Counted from the stretch's first letter, positions 47,935 to 57,082 are shown. The stretch is 64,000 bases of DNA from Desulfuromonas acetexigens (GCF_900111775.1 NZ_FOJJ01000002.1:61433-125432), one strand, 5' to 3'. Notes: generated by a model not told the origin, from the letters alone. Numbers and translations are program-made.

Positions 47935-49074
47935 GTGGCTAAAAAAGTTGCTGTTATTCAGGGGAACACTGCGTGCGCCCTGGGGGCTGTGTATGCCGGA
48001 TGTAATTTTTTCGGCGGCTACCCTATCACTCCGTCTACTGAAGTTGCCGAGGTCATGTCCGAGCAACTTCCCAAGGTTGGCGGTAAATTTATTCAGATGG
48101 AAGACGAGATCGGAGCAATCGCGTCCTGCATCGGCGCTTCACTGGCCGGCTCCAAAGCCCTGACTGCGACCTCGGGTCCTGGTGTCTCCCTTAAGCAAGA
48201 ACTGATCGGCTATGCCTGTATCGCCGAAGTCCCTCTTGTCATCATCAACGTCATGCGCGGTGGTCCGTCGACCGGCATGCCGACCGGCCCCGGCCAGTCC
48301 GACGTGCAACAGGCCAAATGGGGTACCCATGGCGATCACGCGACCATCGCGTTGGTTCCCTCCACCATTCCGGAAATCTTCTCCGAAACGGTTCGTGCTT
48401 TCAATCTGGCTGAAAAATACCGCATGCCGGTACAGGTACTGTTCGATGAGATCGTTGGCCACATGCGTGAGCCGATCGAGTTCCCCGAGCCGGGCGAACT
48501 GGAAGTCATCAACCGTACCGCCCCCTCCGTTCCGCCGGAAAAATACAAGCCTTACGACACCTCCTTTGGAGATGTACCGCCCCTGGCCGCCTTCGGCAGC
48601 GACTATCGCTTTCACGTCACTGGCCTGAACAAAGCCCAAGACGGCTTCCCGACCACCAAGGCCGAATACGTTGACGCCGAAGAGCGCCGTCAGGTTCGCA
48701 AGGTGGAATCCCCGGAGAATGCTGCCGCCATCGAGAAGAACGAAGAATACAAATGTGACGACGCCGAGGTGTTGATTTTTGCCTACGGCTCTACTGCCCG
48801 TAGTGCTCGCTACGCGGTCAACAAGCTGCGTGAAGAAGGCATCAAGGCCGGCCTGTTCCGCCCGATCACCCTCTGGCCCTTCCCCGAGAAGAGAGTCGCA
48901 GATCTGGGTAAGCAGGTTAAAGGCATCGTCGTTCCGGAAATGAACCTGGGGCAGATGATTTTGGAAGTTGAGCGTGTCACCAAAGGCAGCTGTGCCCTTG
49001 GCGGTGTCCACCGGGTTGACGGCGAGCCGATCAATCCCGACCAGATTATGAGTAAGGTCAAGGAGGTAATGTAA
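47935..49074 (+). CDS. korA: 2-oxoglutarate:ferredoxin oxidoreductase, alpha subunit
   Basis: A 379-residue subunit with the pyruvate/2-oxoacid oxidoreductase gamma-like N-terminus (GCNFFGGYPITPSTEVAEVM) and the domain II region typical of KorA. The complex turns 2-oxoglutarate and CoA into succinyl-CoA, CO2 and reduced ferredoxin, in place of 2-oxoglutarate dehydrogenase. It starts at a GTG at 47935 after GGGAGG. Its stop overlaps the korB start by one base. Confidence 0.94.
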   Translation: MAKKVAVIQGNTACALGAVYAGCNFFGGYPITPSTEVAEVMSEQLPKVGGKFIQMEDEIGAIASCIGASLAGSKALTATSGPGVSLKQELIGYACIAEVPLVIINVMRGGPSTGMPTGPGQSDVQQAKWGTHGDHATIALVPSTIPEIFSETVRAFNLAEKYRMPVQVLFDEIVGHMREPIEFPEPGELEVINRTAPSVPPEKYKPYDTSFGDVPPLAAFGSDYRFHVTGLNKAQDGFPTTKAEYVDAEERRQVRKVESPENAAAIEKNEEYKCDDAEVLIFAYGSTARSARYAVNKLREEGIKAGLFRPITLWPFPEKRVADLGKQVKGIVVPEMNLGQMILEVERVTKGSCALGGVHRVDGEPINPDQIMSKVKEVM

Positions 49075-49889
49075 TGTCGTACGATTACGAGAAGTGGATC
49101 CGTCCCGGGAAACTTCCCCACATCTGGTGCCCCGGATGCGGCCACGGGATTGTCATGAAAGGCCTGATCCGGGCTTTGGACATTTGCGGCCTGGAAAAAA
49201 ATAATACCGCCATCGTTTCCGGTATCGGTTGCGCCAGCCGTCTCCCCGGTTACATCGATGCCTGCACCCTGCACACCGCTCACGGACGTGCCGCCGCTTT
49301 CGCCACTGGCGTTAAGATGGCCAAGCCGGAAATGACCGTGATCTGCTGCGGCGGCGACGGCGACGGTACCGCCATCGGCGGTAACCACTTCATCCATGCC
49401 TGCCGGCGCAACATCGATATGACCTATGTGTTGCTGAACAACCATATCTACGGCATGACCGGTGGTCAGTTCTCGCCCTGCACCCCGACCGGCGCCAAAG
49501 CCTCCACCACGCCTTACGGCAACCCTGATCCGATTTTCGACATCAGCAAGCTGGCCATCGGCGCCGGTGCTACCTTTGTCGCCCGCACCACCGCTTTCCA
49601 TGCCACCCAGATTGACAAATTGATCGCCGAAGGCATCAAGCACAAGGGGATGGCTGTGATCGAAGTTGTCGACGATTGCCCCACCACTTACGGTCGTCGT
49701 AACAAATTCCGCAGCGTTGTGGATATGATGAAGGTTCTCAAGGACACGGCCGTACCGGTTGCCGCCGCCGCCAAGATGACTGCCGAGCAACTCGAGGGCA
49801 AGCTCCTGACCGGTGTTCTTTACAAAGAAGACAAGCCCGAGTACTGCGAACAGTACGCCAAGATTATTGCCAAAGTCAAAGGCGCCTGA
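49074..49889 (+). CDS. korB: 2-oxoglutarate:ferredoxin oxidoreductase, beta subunit
   Basis: A 271-residue thiamine-diphosphate subunit. The TPP/Mg motif GDGDGTAIGGNHFIHACRRN and the following NNHIYGMTGGQFSPCTP are clear; the N-terminal IWCPGCGHG supplies cluster or TPP contacts. Coupled to korA by an ATG overlapping the stop. Confidence 0.95.
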   Translation: MSYDYEKWIRPGKLPHIWCPGCGHGIVMKGLIRALDICGLEKNNTAIVSGIGCASRLPGYIDACTLHTAHGRAAAFATGVKMAKPEMTVICCGGDGDGTAIGGNHFIHACRRNIDMTYVLLNNHIYGMTGGQFSPCTPTGAKASTTPYGNPDPIFDISKLAIGAGATFVARTTAFHATQIDKLIAEGIKHKGMAVIEVVDDCPTTYGRRNKFRSVVDMMKVLKDTAVPVAAAAKMTAEQLEGKLLTGVLYKEDKPEYCEQYAKIIAKVKGA

Positions 49890-49922
49890 TTCGGCAAACC
49901 GTGAACTAAGGAGAGTGTAAAA

Positions 49923-50471
49923 ATGGCTGAAAGATATGAAATCCGGTTTTCCGGGGCTGGCGGCCAGGGTCTGATCACCGCCGGCATCATCCTTGCCGAG
50001 GCGGCCGCCATCGTCGAAAAACGGCATGCCGCGCAATCCCAGAGCTACGGCCCTGAGGCTCGTGGCGGTGCATCCAAGTCTGAGGTTATCATTTCCGATG
50101 GCCCAATCGACTACCCGAAAGCGACCATTGTCGACGCCTGTCTGGCCATGACTCAGGAATCCGCTGACAAATACGCCAACGGCATCAAACAAGGTGGTAT
50201 CCTGCTGATCGACACAGACTTCGTCAAAAACGAACCCCAGGGTGATTTCAAAACCTACAAGATGCAGATCACCCGTACCGCCAAGGAAGAGCTTGGCCGC
50301 GAAATCGTTGCCAACGTTGTCGCCCTTGGTGCCATGATTGCTTTGACCGGCGTGGTTTCCCGTGAAGCCGGGGAAACAGCGGTACTGGCCAAGGTTCCTG
50401 AAGCCTTTGTTGACCTCAACAAAAAAGCTTATGCCCTTGGTTTCGAAAAAGGCAAAGCGCTGCTGGCTTAA
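49923..50471 (+). CDS. korC: 2-oxoglutarate:ferredoxin oxidoreductase, gamma subunit
   Basis: A 182-residue subunit with the family opening IRFSGAGGQGLITAGIILAE and SQSYGPEARGGASKSEVIIS. It completes the complex. AAGGAGAG precedes the ATG, and a strong terminator follows, so korDABC is one operon. Confidence 0.94.
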   Translation: MAERYEIRFSGAGGQGLITAGIILAEAAAIVEKRHAAQSQSYGPEARGGASKSEVIISDGPIDYPKATIVDACLAMTQESADKYANGIKQGGILLIDTDFVKNEPQGDFKTYKMQITRTAKEELGREIVANVVALGAMIALTGVVSREAGETAVLAKVPEAFVDLNKKAYALGFEKGKALLA

Positions 50472-50500
50472 TCACTAACCAGTAGACTTTCCTGAAGGAA

Positions 50501-50537
50501 CGAAAAAGCCCGGCGGTGATCCCGCCGGGCTTTTTCG
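50501..50537. terminator. bidirectional terminator between korC and fbp
   Basis: AAAAAGCCCGGCGG and CCGCCGGGCTTTTT form a long stem with A and T runs; it serves the convergent korC and fbp genes. Confidence 0.9.
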
Positions 50538-50562
50538 TCTTCAATTTGGATAACGGAAGCGC

Positions 50563-51504
50563 TCAGCCCATCCGGGTGACGAAATCGACCGCGCGGGCGA
50601 CGTCATCTTTACAGCCGATGAATACGGGCGCGCGGTCTTCGATGCTTTGCGGTTGCAGATCGAGAATAGAAACGCTCCCGGTGGAGGCTGCGCCCCCCGC
50701 CTGCTCAACCAGGTAGGCCATGGGATTGAGTTCGAAAATCAGCCGCAGCTTACCGTTGGCGGCGTTTTTGAGATGGGGATACATAAAAATCCCCTTCCCC
50801 TTCATCAAAATCTGGTTAATGTCAGGAACGAAACCACCGCTATAGCGCAGCTTGGCCCCTCGTGCCTCCAGATCCTGGACGAAGGCCTCGGTGCCGGCAC
50901 TGTAAAGATTGCGTTGCCCGCCCGGCGCGTAAATGCCGCCGGCCTGGGACATAGTCACATTCTCCCGCACCAGGGTATATTCCATCAGGGCATTCATGGC
51001 GAATTCATGAACGCCGCGCCCCGTTGAGTAAACCAGGGTATTGCGTGGTCCATAGAGGATGTACATAGCCGCGACCTGATTGCGCCCCGGTTGCAGCAGA
51101 TTGCCCCCCTCGAAGATAGAGACGATGGTGCCCACGGCAAGATTGACATCGACCAGCGAGGAGCCGTCGAGGGGGTCGAAGGCGACCGAATACTTCCCCT
51201 CATAGTCACTGGAAACAGGAATGATGTCAGGGGTTTCTTCCGACAACATATTGGCGACAACCCCTGAATTAGTCAGGCGCTTACGCAGGATGCGGTCGGA
51301 GAGGACGTCCAGGGCAAGCTGTTCTTCGCCATAGAGGTTGGATGTTCCCGCAACCCCCAGATCCCCGGTGCGGATCGAATTGACGATGTACTTGGAGGCA
51401 TCGGCGATCTCGCAGATCAGGCGAGTCAGGTCGCGATTTTCACCCACCTCACGCAAATGCCGGCGCAGATCAATCTGAAATTTGGTCTTACCGGGTTCTA
51501 CCAT
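50563..51504 (-). CDS. fbp: fructose-1,6-bisphosphatase class I
   Basis: A 313-residue gluconeogenic enzyme that removes the 1-phosphate from fructose 1,6-bisphosphate. The metal site DPLDGSS is at 110-116, with EE at 89-90 and substrate residues in KLRYSGGFVPDINQIL and KLRLIFELNPMAYL. The ATG at 51504 lies six bases after AAGGAG; a GTG further out at 51522 would include that site. For an acetate-oxidising cell it supports growth on acetate-derived carbon. Confidence 0.96.
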   Translation of the reverse strand: MVEPGKTKFQIDLRRHLREVGENRDLTRLICEIADASKYIVNSIRTGDLGVAGTSNLYGEEQLALDVLSDRILRKRLTNSGVVANMLSEETPDIIPVSSDYEGKYSVAFDPLDGSSLVDVNLAVGTIVSIFEGGNLLQPGRNQVAAMYILYGPRNTLVYSTGRGVHEFAMNALMEYTLVRENVTMSQAGGIYAPGGQRNLYSAGTEAFVQDLEARGAKLRYSGGFVPDINQILMKGKGIFMYPHLKNAANGKLRLIFELNPMAYLVEQAGGAASTGSVSILDLQPQSIEDRAPVFIGCKDDVARAVDFVTRMG

Positions 51505-51537
51505 CGCTTTCTCCTTCCGCACCTGAAGTTATAAATT

Positions 51538-51566
51538 AGTTTAGTAATTTTGAAATTTTAAATCAA
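51538..51566 (-). promoter_or_regulatory. promoter of fbp
   Basis: Minus strand: TTGATT (51566-51561), 17-base spacer, TAAACT (51543-51538), in an AT-rich stretch. It is back to back with the promoter of the coiled-coil gene. Confidence 0.5.
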
Positions 51567-51614
51567 AACCCCGTGACCGGCAAGGACAAACACCTCAAGG
51601 ATAGACGCAAAACA

Positions 51615-51642
51615 TTGACTTAGAATTCCATAATGATATTAT
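51615..51642 (+). promoter_or_regulatory. promoter of the small coiled-coil gene
   Basis: TTGACT (51615-51620), 16-base spacer, TATTAT (51637-51642); start of transcription expected about 30 bases before the ATG. Confidence 0.6.
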
Positions 51643-51678
51643 CGAGGCAAAATTTTTTCTTATTCAGGGAGGAACCAA

Positions 51679-52056
51679 ATGCAAGAAGAGAATGAACCGA
51701 AAACCGAGAAAAAATCGAATATCGAAGAAATGTGGAATACAGCGCTGAAAACGACTCAGGATACGGTCAAGAGCCTCGTTCGCCCGGCGACCTGCTATGT
51801 GCAGGCGGCCCAAAAGAAAATCGAACTGACCATCCTCTCCCGCAAAATTGCCATGGCGCAAAGTGATCTGGGCAAACGAATCGACCAGGCCCGGGACAAC
51901 CAGGTGGCCAACGTTTTCGAGGATGCCGAGGTCAAGGCGGCCCTGGAAACTCTCGACCCGCTGAAAAAGACCGCCGCCAAATTGAAGGAGGAAATCGACA
52001 ATCTCCAGAATCAGGTCTGTCCTGCCCCCCCCGAAGACAACGAACCCAAAGCGTAA
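51679..52056 (+). CDS. small coiled-coil protein of unknown function
   Basis: A 125-residue soluble, charged protein (ribosome site GGGAGG). The middle, about 20-110, is almost wholly helical and predicted to form coiled coils (IELTILSRKIAMAQSDLGKR and LKKTAAKLKEEIDNLQNQ); the ends are disordered and acidic (MQEENEPKTEKK; PPEDNEPKA). Two Cys are present, one near the end (NQVCPAPP). It has its own promoter and terminator. I do not recognise a family. Confidence 0.65.
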   Translation: MQEENEPKTEKKSNIEEMWNTALKTTQDTVKSLVRPATCYVQAAQKKIELTILSRKIAMAQSDLGKRIDQARDNQVANVFEDAEVKAALETLDPLKKTAAKLKEEIDNLQNQVCPAPPEDNEPKA

Positions 52057-52061
52057 GCCGT

Positions 52062-52092
52062 AAAAAAGGCCCCTGAATCAGGGGCCTTTTTT
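52062..52092. terminator. bidirectional terminator
   Basis: AAAAAAGGCCCCTGA and TCAGGGGCCTTTTTT form a stem between the convergent small genes; it serves both. Confidence 0.9.
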
Positions 52093-52095
52093 CAT

Positions 52096-52311
52096 TCAAC
52101 GCATATGTTTTCGTGGTCGTGGAACGCTGTGCAGGTGTTCGTCCTTATATTCGCGATCCCGTTTGCGCAGTGACTCGCAAATGTCGTTTTCCGCCGCCAC
52201 AAGCTCGGCGGCGTGCTGATCCATGATTTTGAGGGATTCTTCCAAATGATCGAGCGGCCGATTGGATTGCGGGGTGACCAGAGGATTTTCACTGCGATTC
52301 ACTTCGGTCAT
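52096..52311 (-). CDS. small hydrophilic protein
   Basis: A 71-residue soluble protein beginning MTEVNRSENPLVTPQ, five bases after AAGGAG. It is highly charged and helical in the middle (LEESLKIMDQHAAELVAAEN), with a basic C-terminus rich in His, Arg and Lys. A second frame overlaps it but lacks a ribosome site. No family is recognised; it may be co-transcribed with nothing else. Confidence 0.55.
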   Translation of the reverse strand: MTEVNRSENPLVTPQSNRPLDHLEESLKIMDQHAAELVAAENDICESLRKRDREYKDEHLHSVPRPRKHMR

Positions 52312-52440
52312 GACTACTCCTTCCTCCTGGGCCTTCGGCCCCTTCAACCCCGTGCCGAAGGGTACCGGCGGCCTTTAAGCGACATCTATCGGAAGTCAGT
52401 ATAGCACAGGGACGATATCTTGCCCGCCCCCCTTCCCTGT

Positions 52441-53214
52441 TCATGGCCGGAGTCCATTTTGCAGAACCTGGACCATCTCCTCGTGAATCAAGCCGTTGCT
52501 CGCCAAACATTCCTGACCGTAAATATCATAGGGCCGACCGGAAAAATCACTGAGCCGCCCCCCGGCCTCCTCCACCAGAAGCTTGCCGGCGGCCACATCC
52601 CAGGGTTTGAGCTTCATCTCCCAGTAGCCATCAAAGCGGCCGGCAGCGGTACAGGCCAGGTCGAGACTGGCGGAACCGGCCCGGCGACAAGCGCGCGCCG
52701 CCCGCTGAAAATTAACGAAATGATCGAAATTATTAACCGGGCTGGTCTTGCGATCATAGGGAAACCCGGTCGCCAGAAGGGAGTTGGCTAACTGATCGGC
52801 CGCGGAGACCCGCAGGGGGTAATCATTGAGAAAGGCGCCGGCGCCTTTCTCTGCAACGAACATTTCCTGGGAAACGGGATTAAAGACGACACCGAGCCGA
52901 ATCTCCCCGGCGACCTCCAGGGCGATGGAGACAGCGAACCAGGGGAAGCCGTGGGCATAATTGGTGGTGCCGTCCAAGGGATCGATAATCCAGCGGTAAT
53001 GGGAATCGGTCGACCCGTAATCGCCTTCTTCGGCGAGGATGTCGTGGCGGGGAAAGGTCCCGCGTAAAACTTCGACAATAGCCACTTCAGCGAGACGGTC
53101 CGCTTCCGTCACCAGATCGACCTCCCCCTTGTGACTGACGGCGATGCCTCGCTGGAATTTTTCCAACAGAATTTCTCCCCCTCGACGGGCCGCCGCTACC
53201 GCAATCGCTTTCAT
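52441..53214 (-). CDS. inositol monophosphatase family phosphatase
   Basis: A 258-residue Mg-dependent phosphatase. Metal-binding residues are E62/E63 (LAEEGDYG), D78 and D81 in IIDPLDGTTNYAHG, and the Asp in KPWDVAAGKLLVEEAGG. It may act as SuhB/inositol-1-phosphatase, on fructose 1,6-bisphosphate or on 3'-phosphoadenosine phosphate; sequence alone does not decide. The ATG at 53214 has GAGGGAG before it and starts seven bases after the EI24 gene, in the same operon. Confidence 0.88.
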   Translation of the reverse strand: MKAIAVAAARRGGEILLEKFQRGIAVSHKGEVDLVTEADRLAEVAIVEVLRGTFPRHDILAEEGDYGSTDSHYRWIIDPLDGTTNYAHGFPWFAVSIALEVAGEIRLGVVFNPVSQEMFVAEKGAGAFLNDYPLRVSAADQLANSLLATGFPYDRKTSPVNNFDHFVNFQRAARACRRAGSASLDLACTAAGRFDGYWEMKLKPWDVAAGKLLVEEAGGRLSDFSGRPYDIYGQECLASNGLIHEEMVQVLQNGLRP

Positions 53215-53221
53215 CGCTCCC

Positions 53222-54016
53222 TCACCCTCGCTGGTCGACGGATTCCGCCGAAGAATAATCCTGCTCCTCACACCACAGCCGGGTCGCACTGACCACGGCC
53301 ACTGGAATGCAGGCAAACTGGAGAAAAGGAATCGCCAGCAACGCCAGGACGCCCGCGCCGAAACCAAGCATGGTGGTTTTACGCGCCAGAATGTAACGTC
53401 GCTGTTCGGTAAAATTCAGGCGCTTACGGGAAAAAACGAAACCCATGTATTCCACTACCAGAAAGAAGAGGGTCAACAAAACCGCTAGAACCGAATAGAG
53501 CAGGCTGCCGAAGACCGGTAGCAGATTGAGCAGCAACAGGGCCAGCATCGCAAAGACGAAGAGGGAGATTTTTTTTACCTCCACCGCCAGGGTGGCCAGG
53601 GCATCGCGACCGAAGGTCGCAAGGGAAAAGGGCTCCTCGTCCCGTTGGCCGGATATCAGGTTTTCCGTCCGCTCCGAAAGGAGATCATTGAAGGGCGAGG
53701 CGACGAGATTGCCGATGACGGTGAAGGAAAAGAAGACCACCACCGTCGTCACCGCCACCGCGATGATCCAGAGAAAATAATAGAGCGTGGCCCAGTACCA
53801 GGCCTCTCCCCGGGGGATCAGCTGAACAACGCTGTCGTTGAAGAAATCCATGCCGAGATAGACCGACCCGGAAAAGACCACCAGGTTGATCAGAAAGGGG
53901 ATGAGAACATACTTCCACAGGCTGGGATGACGCAGCAGAAAGCGCGCGCTCTGCCAATGGGAAAAAAATCCCCGGGAAAAATTGCCGACCGGACGAACTG
54001 CGGCGGAAATGACCAT
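53222..54016 (-). CDS. EI24/CysZ-like membrane protein
   Basis: A 264-residue inner-membrane protein with four to six predicted helices (YVLIPFLINLVVFSGSVYLG; WIIAVAVTTVVVFFSFTVIG; LFVFAMLALLLLNLLPVFGS). It resembles the EI24 domain family (N-terminal FSRGFFSHWQSARFLLRHPS and the VASPFNDLLSERTE segment), which includes the sulfate transporter CysZ. No cysteine-synthesis genes are near, so sulfate transport is not implied. Start at ATG 54016, eight bases after AAGGAG. Confidence 0.75.
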   Translation of the reverse strand: MVISAAVRPVGNFSRGFFSHWQSARFLLRHPSLWKYVLIPFLINLVVFSGSVYLGMDFFNDSVVQLIPRGEAWYWATLYYFLWIIAVAVTTVVVFFSFTVIGNLVASPFNDLLSERTENLISGQRDEEPFSLATFGRDALATLAVEVKKISLFVFAMLALLLLNLLPVFGSLLYSVLAVLLTLFFLVVEYMGFVFSRKRLNFTEQRRYILARKTTMLGFGAGVLALLAIPFLQFACIPVAVVSATRLWCEEQDYSSAESVDQRG

Positions 54017-54048
54017 AGGACAGACTCCTTGCAAAAGTGATTCGCGGC

Positions 54049-54873
54049 TCATCCTAGCACAAGCTGGCCATCAACACCAATCGCCCGGTCGGCGAGCGTG
54101 CGCACGAAGAGGGTGCCGCATCCCCCATCCGCCTGGATGCGCCAGGCATTGGCGCGGCGGGCGTTGACCCCCTGCGCCGACAGCCAGGCGTGGAGTTCGT
54201 CGACACGGGCGGAATCGGGACTGACAAAAGCGGAATCGGGCACGGGATTGCAGGTCAGCAGATGCAGGGTCAGTTCGGGAAAGCGTTGAAAGAGCGGCAA
54301 CAGCTCCGTGAATTCCGCCGGAGAATCGTTGATCCCGGCGAGCAGCAGATAATTGATCCCCAGCTTGCGTCGGCGGCGCCGGGAGATCCCGGCCAGGGTC
54401 TCCTGCAGAACCGAGAGCACCTCGCCCAACTCCGCCCCTCGGGGAATCAGGCGCCGGTGGGTGGCAGCGCGACCGGCATGGAGGGAGAGCATCAGCCCAT
54501 TGTGCGGCAGGCGGATCATTTCCCTGAAGAGCGGCGTAGGGCTGCCGGTGGTGGTGAGGGACAGGGGCAGATTAAGACTTCGGCAGACTTCGAGAAACTC
54601 CACTACTGCCGAAAAATTATGCAACGGCTCACCGACGCCGGACAGAGTCAGGCGCTTGGGCACGATCCCCAGGGCGCGTGCCCCTTCGATCTGCGCCCAA
54701 AGTTCGGCGACGCTGAGATTGCGCAGTAGTCCTCGAGAGCCCGAGGCGCAAAAGGGACAGCCGACGGCGCACCCGGCCTGACTGGAAATACACAGGGTGC
54801 CGCTGCCATAATAGACCGCCTCGACGGCGAGACCGTCCGTAAGCGGGACGAGAAATTTGCTGTTGTTCGACAT
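54049..54873 (-). CDS. RlmN-like radical SAM protein, short paralogue
   Basis: A 274-residue radical SAM protein related to RlmN/Cfr. The cluster cysteines are C35, C39 and C42 (GCAVGCPFCASG) and a Cys in the C-terminal position of the RlmN resolving residue is kept (C252 in DGGCGTLF). It lacks the N-terminal helical domain of true RlmN (here encoded at 3335-4417) and has a diverged substrate region. It may methylate another RNA adenine, or do other chemistry. I chose the ATG at 54873 (MSNNSKFLVPL) because the frame upstream runs into a terminator. Confidence 0.8.
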   Translation of the reverse strand: MSNNSKFLVPLTDGLAVEAVYYGSGTLCISSQAGCAVGCPFCASGSRGLLRNLSVAELWAQIEGARALGIVPKRLTLSGVGEPLHNFSAVVEFLEVCRSLNLPLSLTTTGSPTPLFREMIRLPHNGLMLSLHAGRAATHRRLIPRGAELGEVLSVLQETLAGISRRRRRKLGINYLLLAGINDSPAEFTELLPLFQRFPELTLHLLTCNPVPDSAFVSPDSARVDELHAWLSAQGVNARRANAWRIQADGGCGTLFVRTLADRAIGVDGQLVLG

Positions 54874-54895
54874 CCGTTCCAGACTCACCTTTCGC

Positions 54896-54932
54896 AAAAA
54901 AAATCCGCCACCCATTATAGTCGGGTGGCGGC
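54896..54932 (-). terminator. Rho-independent terminator after the porin gene
   Basis: On the minus strand CCGCCACCC pairs with GGGTGGCGG, followed by eight Ts. It ends the amt-porin transcript and lies just before the radical SAM gene. Confidence 0.85.
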
Positions 54933-54974
54933 AGGCTGTCGACCAAAGGTCGAAGCGGCGAGCTGGAAACTTTT

Positions 54975-55727
54975 TCAGAAGGCGAAGGAAAGGGTGATTC
55001 CACCGACAGTTTCGCTGTCGATCCGATCCTTGGACTCGTCACTGATCGGGGAAGAGAAGAGGAAGGACGGGCTGATGGAAACATTTTCGTTGACGGCATA
55101 GTCGAGGCCGACACTCAGTTCATAGTTGTGCCAGTCGCTGTAATCGCCCACGGCGTAATCGCTTTCCTGATTGTAGCCGACCAAGGCACCGAGACTCAGG
55201 GAGAGGCCTTCGGCCAGATCGAAGCCGTGGCCGACGGCGGCGGTCACAAACAGTCCGTCCTCTTTGCATTCATCCCAATCGTAGTAAACCTTCAGGGTCG
55301 GTTCGAGAATGGTGTTCAGAGACAGGCCGACATAGGCTTCGTTGGTATCGGGGTAGTTATCCCCATTATCGTCATCCGTATTGAGATTGTAATAAATGTT
55401 GCCGATGCTGAGCGAAACGGTGTCATTGAGACTGAAGGTGTAATCGAGGGTGATGTCGGTTTCGGTCGCTTCGCCCGACTTGAAGGTTGGCTTGTCATCA
55501 TTGGCCTGAATGTTGGTCCAGTAGCTGAGGGTAAAGCCCTTGTGGCTCAGGTCCATCCCCCCCTGGATGACGCCGCCACTACCGCTGAGATCGTAGCCTC
55601 TCCACAGATACTTATCGAAGAAGCCGACATAGGCGCCGCCTTCCACCTCCACGGCGGCCGAGGACGGGCCGGGACAGGTTACAGCAAAAACCGCGGCCGC
55701 GCATAAAAACACCCACATTTTTTTCAT
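54975..55727 (-). CDS. TorF-family putative outer-membrane porin
   Basis: A 250-residue exported protein with a signal peptide (MKKMWVFLCAAAVFAVTCPG) and a mature part of alternating beta strands ending in Phe (GGITLSFAF), the barrel signature. The N-terminal VEVEGGAYVGFFDKYLWRGY is typical of the TorF group of putative porins. The ATG at 55727 lies seven bases after AGGAGG; another at 55733 is too close. It follows amt by 44 bases, so it is probably nitrogen-regulated and may pass ammonium or small solutes across the outer membrane. Confidence 0.8.
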   Translation of the reverse strand: MKKMWVFLCAAAVFAVTCPGPSSAAVEVEGGAYVGFFDKYLWRGYDLSGSGGVIQGGMDLSHKGFTLSYWTNIQANDDKPTFKSGEATETDITLDYTFSLNDTVSLSIGNIYYNLNTDDDNGDNYPDTNEAYVGLSLNTILEPTLKVYYDWDECKEDGLFVTAAVGHGFDLAEGLSLSLGALVGYNQESDYAVGDYSDWHNYELSVGLDYAVNENVSISPSFLFSSPISDESKDRIDSETVGGITLSFAF

Positions 55728-55771
55728 GTTCATTCCTCCTGGTTAAGGGTAAGGATTGGACGTCACTGACT

Positions 55772-57082
55772 TCAGTTGATATTCCGCCCCTGAAAGTAGG
55801 GATAAGCCTCCATACCGATCTCGGCCACGTCGCTGCCGACATACTCTTCTTCCTCGGAAACCCGCAGACCGACGGTGTACTTGATCGCCAGCCAGACCAG
55901 ACTGCTGCAGATCGAGACGAAAGCACCGATGGCGACCACGCCGAGCAGCTGGGTCAGGAAGCTGGTTTCGCTGTTGCTGAAGGGGACCGCCAGGGTTCCC
56001 CAGATGCCGCAGACCAAGTGGACGGAAAGGGCGCCGACCACGTCGTCGACTTTGAGCTTGTCGAAAAAGGGGACCGCCAGTACCACCAGCAGACCACCCA
56101 CGGCGCCGATGAGAATCGCGCCCCCCGGCGAAGGGGCCGCCGGACCGGCGGTGATGCTGACCAGACCTGCGAGGGCGCCGTTCAAGGCCATGGTAACGTC
56201 AACCTTTTTGTAGAGGAGCTGCACCAGGATCATCGACGCAATCATCCCGCCGCAGGCCGCGAGGTTGGTGTTGATGTAGACATTGGCCTGTTCGATCGCG
56301 CTGCCGGCGCTGCCTAAAGCCAGGGCGCTGCCGCCGTTGAAGCCGAACCAGCCCATCCAGAGGATGAAGGTACCGATGGTCGCCAGGGTCAGGTTGGAGC
56401 CGGGAATGGGATTGACCCTCCCGCCCTTGCCGTATTTGCCCTTGCGGGCACCGAGGATGACGGCGCCGGTAAGGGCCGCCCAGCCGCCGACGGAATGGAC
56501 CAGGGTCGAGCCGGCGTAGTCGGAAAACCCCAGTTCGCTCAGCCAACCGCCGCCCCACACCCAGGATCCCTGGATGGGATAGATGAGGCCGGTGAGAACG
56601 ACGCAGAAGAGCAGAAACGACCAGAGCTTGATCCGCTCGGCGACACAGCCGGAAACGACCGAGCAAGCGGCGCCGCAGAAGACCATCTGAAAAAACCAGT
56701 CGGAACCAGCGGAGTACTTGGCCGCGTAATCTCCAGCCAGTGCCGCCGAATCGTCCGCCGCCCACAGACCGAAACTGCCCATGATGCCGCCGTCGACGCC
56801 GGTGTACATGAGGTTGTAGCCGACTAGGTAGTAGAGGATGCCGGCGATGCCGAAAAGGGAGATGTTCTTGAGACAGATGGTGGCCACATTCTTCGTCCGA
56901 ACCAGGCCCGCTTCGAGCATGGCGAAACCGGCGGCCATCCACATGACCAGCACGCCGCTGATCAAGAAGGAAAAGGTGTTGAGGATATAGGCCACCTCCG
57001 TCAGGGGCGCCTCCTCGGCCAGGACCGGCCAGGGCAAGGCCAGGAGCAGCCCGAACCCGATGTACTTGAAGAACCTTTTCAT
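55772..57082 (-). CDS. amtB: ammonium transporter
   Basis: A 436-residue Amt/MEP/Rh channel with a signal peptide and about eleven helices. Family features include the pore-side AGFAMLEAGLVRTKNV, TLVHSVGGWAALTGA (twin-His region) and HLVCGIWGTLAV. The start at 57082 (MKRFFKYIGFG) follows AGGAGG; the frame to 57274 crosses the promoter and is not coding. A sigma-54 promoter lies at 57218-57235. No glnK gene is in the window, although amtB is usually paired with it. Confidence 0.93.
   Translation of the reverse strand: MKRFFKYIGFGLLLALPWPVLAEEAPLTEVAYILNTFSFLISGVLVMWMAAGFAMLEAGLVRTKNVATICLKNISLFGIAGILYYLVGYNLMYTGVDGGIMGSFGLWAADDSAALAGDYAAKYSAGSDWFFQMVFCGAACSVVSGCVAERIKLWSFLLFCVVLTGLIYPIQGSWVWGGGWLSELGFSDYAGSTLVHSVGGWAALTGAVILGARKGKYGKGGRVNPIPGSNLTLATIGTFILWMGWFGFNGGSALALGSAGSAIEQANVYINTNLAACGGMIASMILVQLLYKKVDVTMALNGALAGLVSITAGPAAPSPGGAILIGAVGGLLVVLAVPFFDKLKVDDVVGALSVHLVCGIWGTLAVPFSNSETSFLTQLLGVVAIGAFVSICSSLVWLAIKYTVGLRVSEEEEYVGSDVAEIGMEAYPYFQGRNIN

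Noticed and set aside
53222..54016. CysZ sulfate transporter
   Set aside because: The EI24-like fold is plausible, but without cys genes nearby and with low sequence specificity the transport role is not supported.
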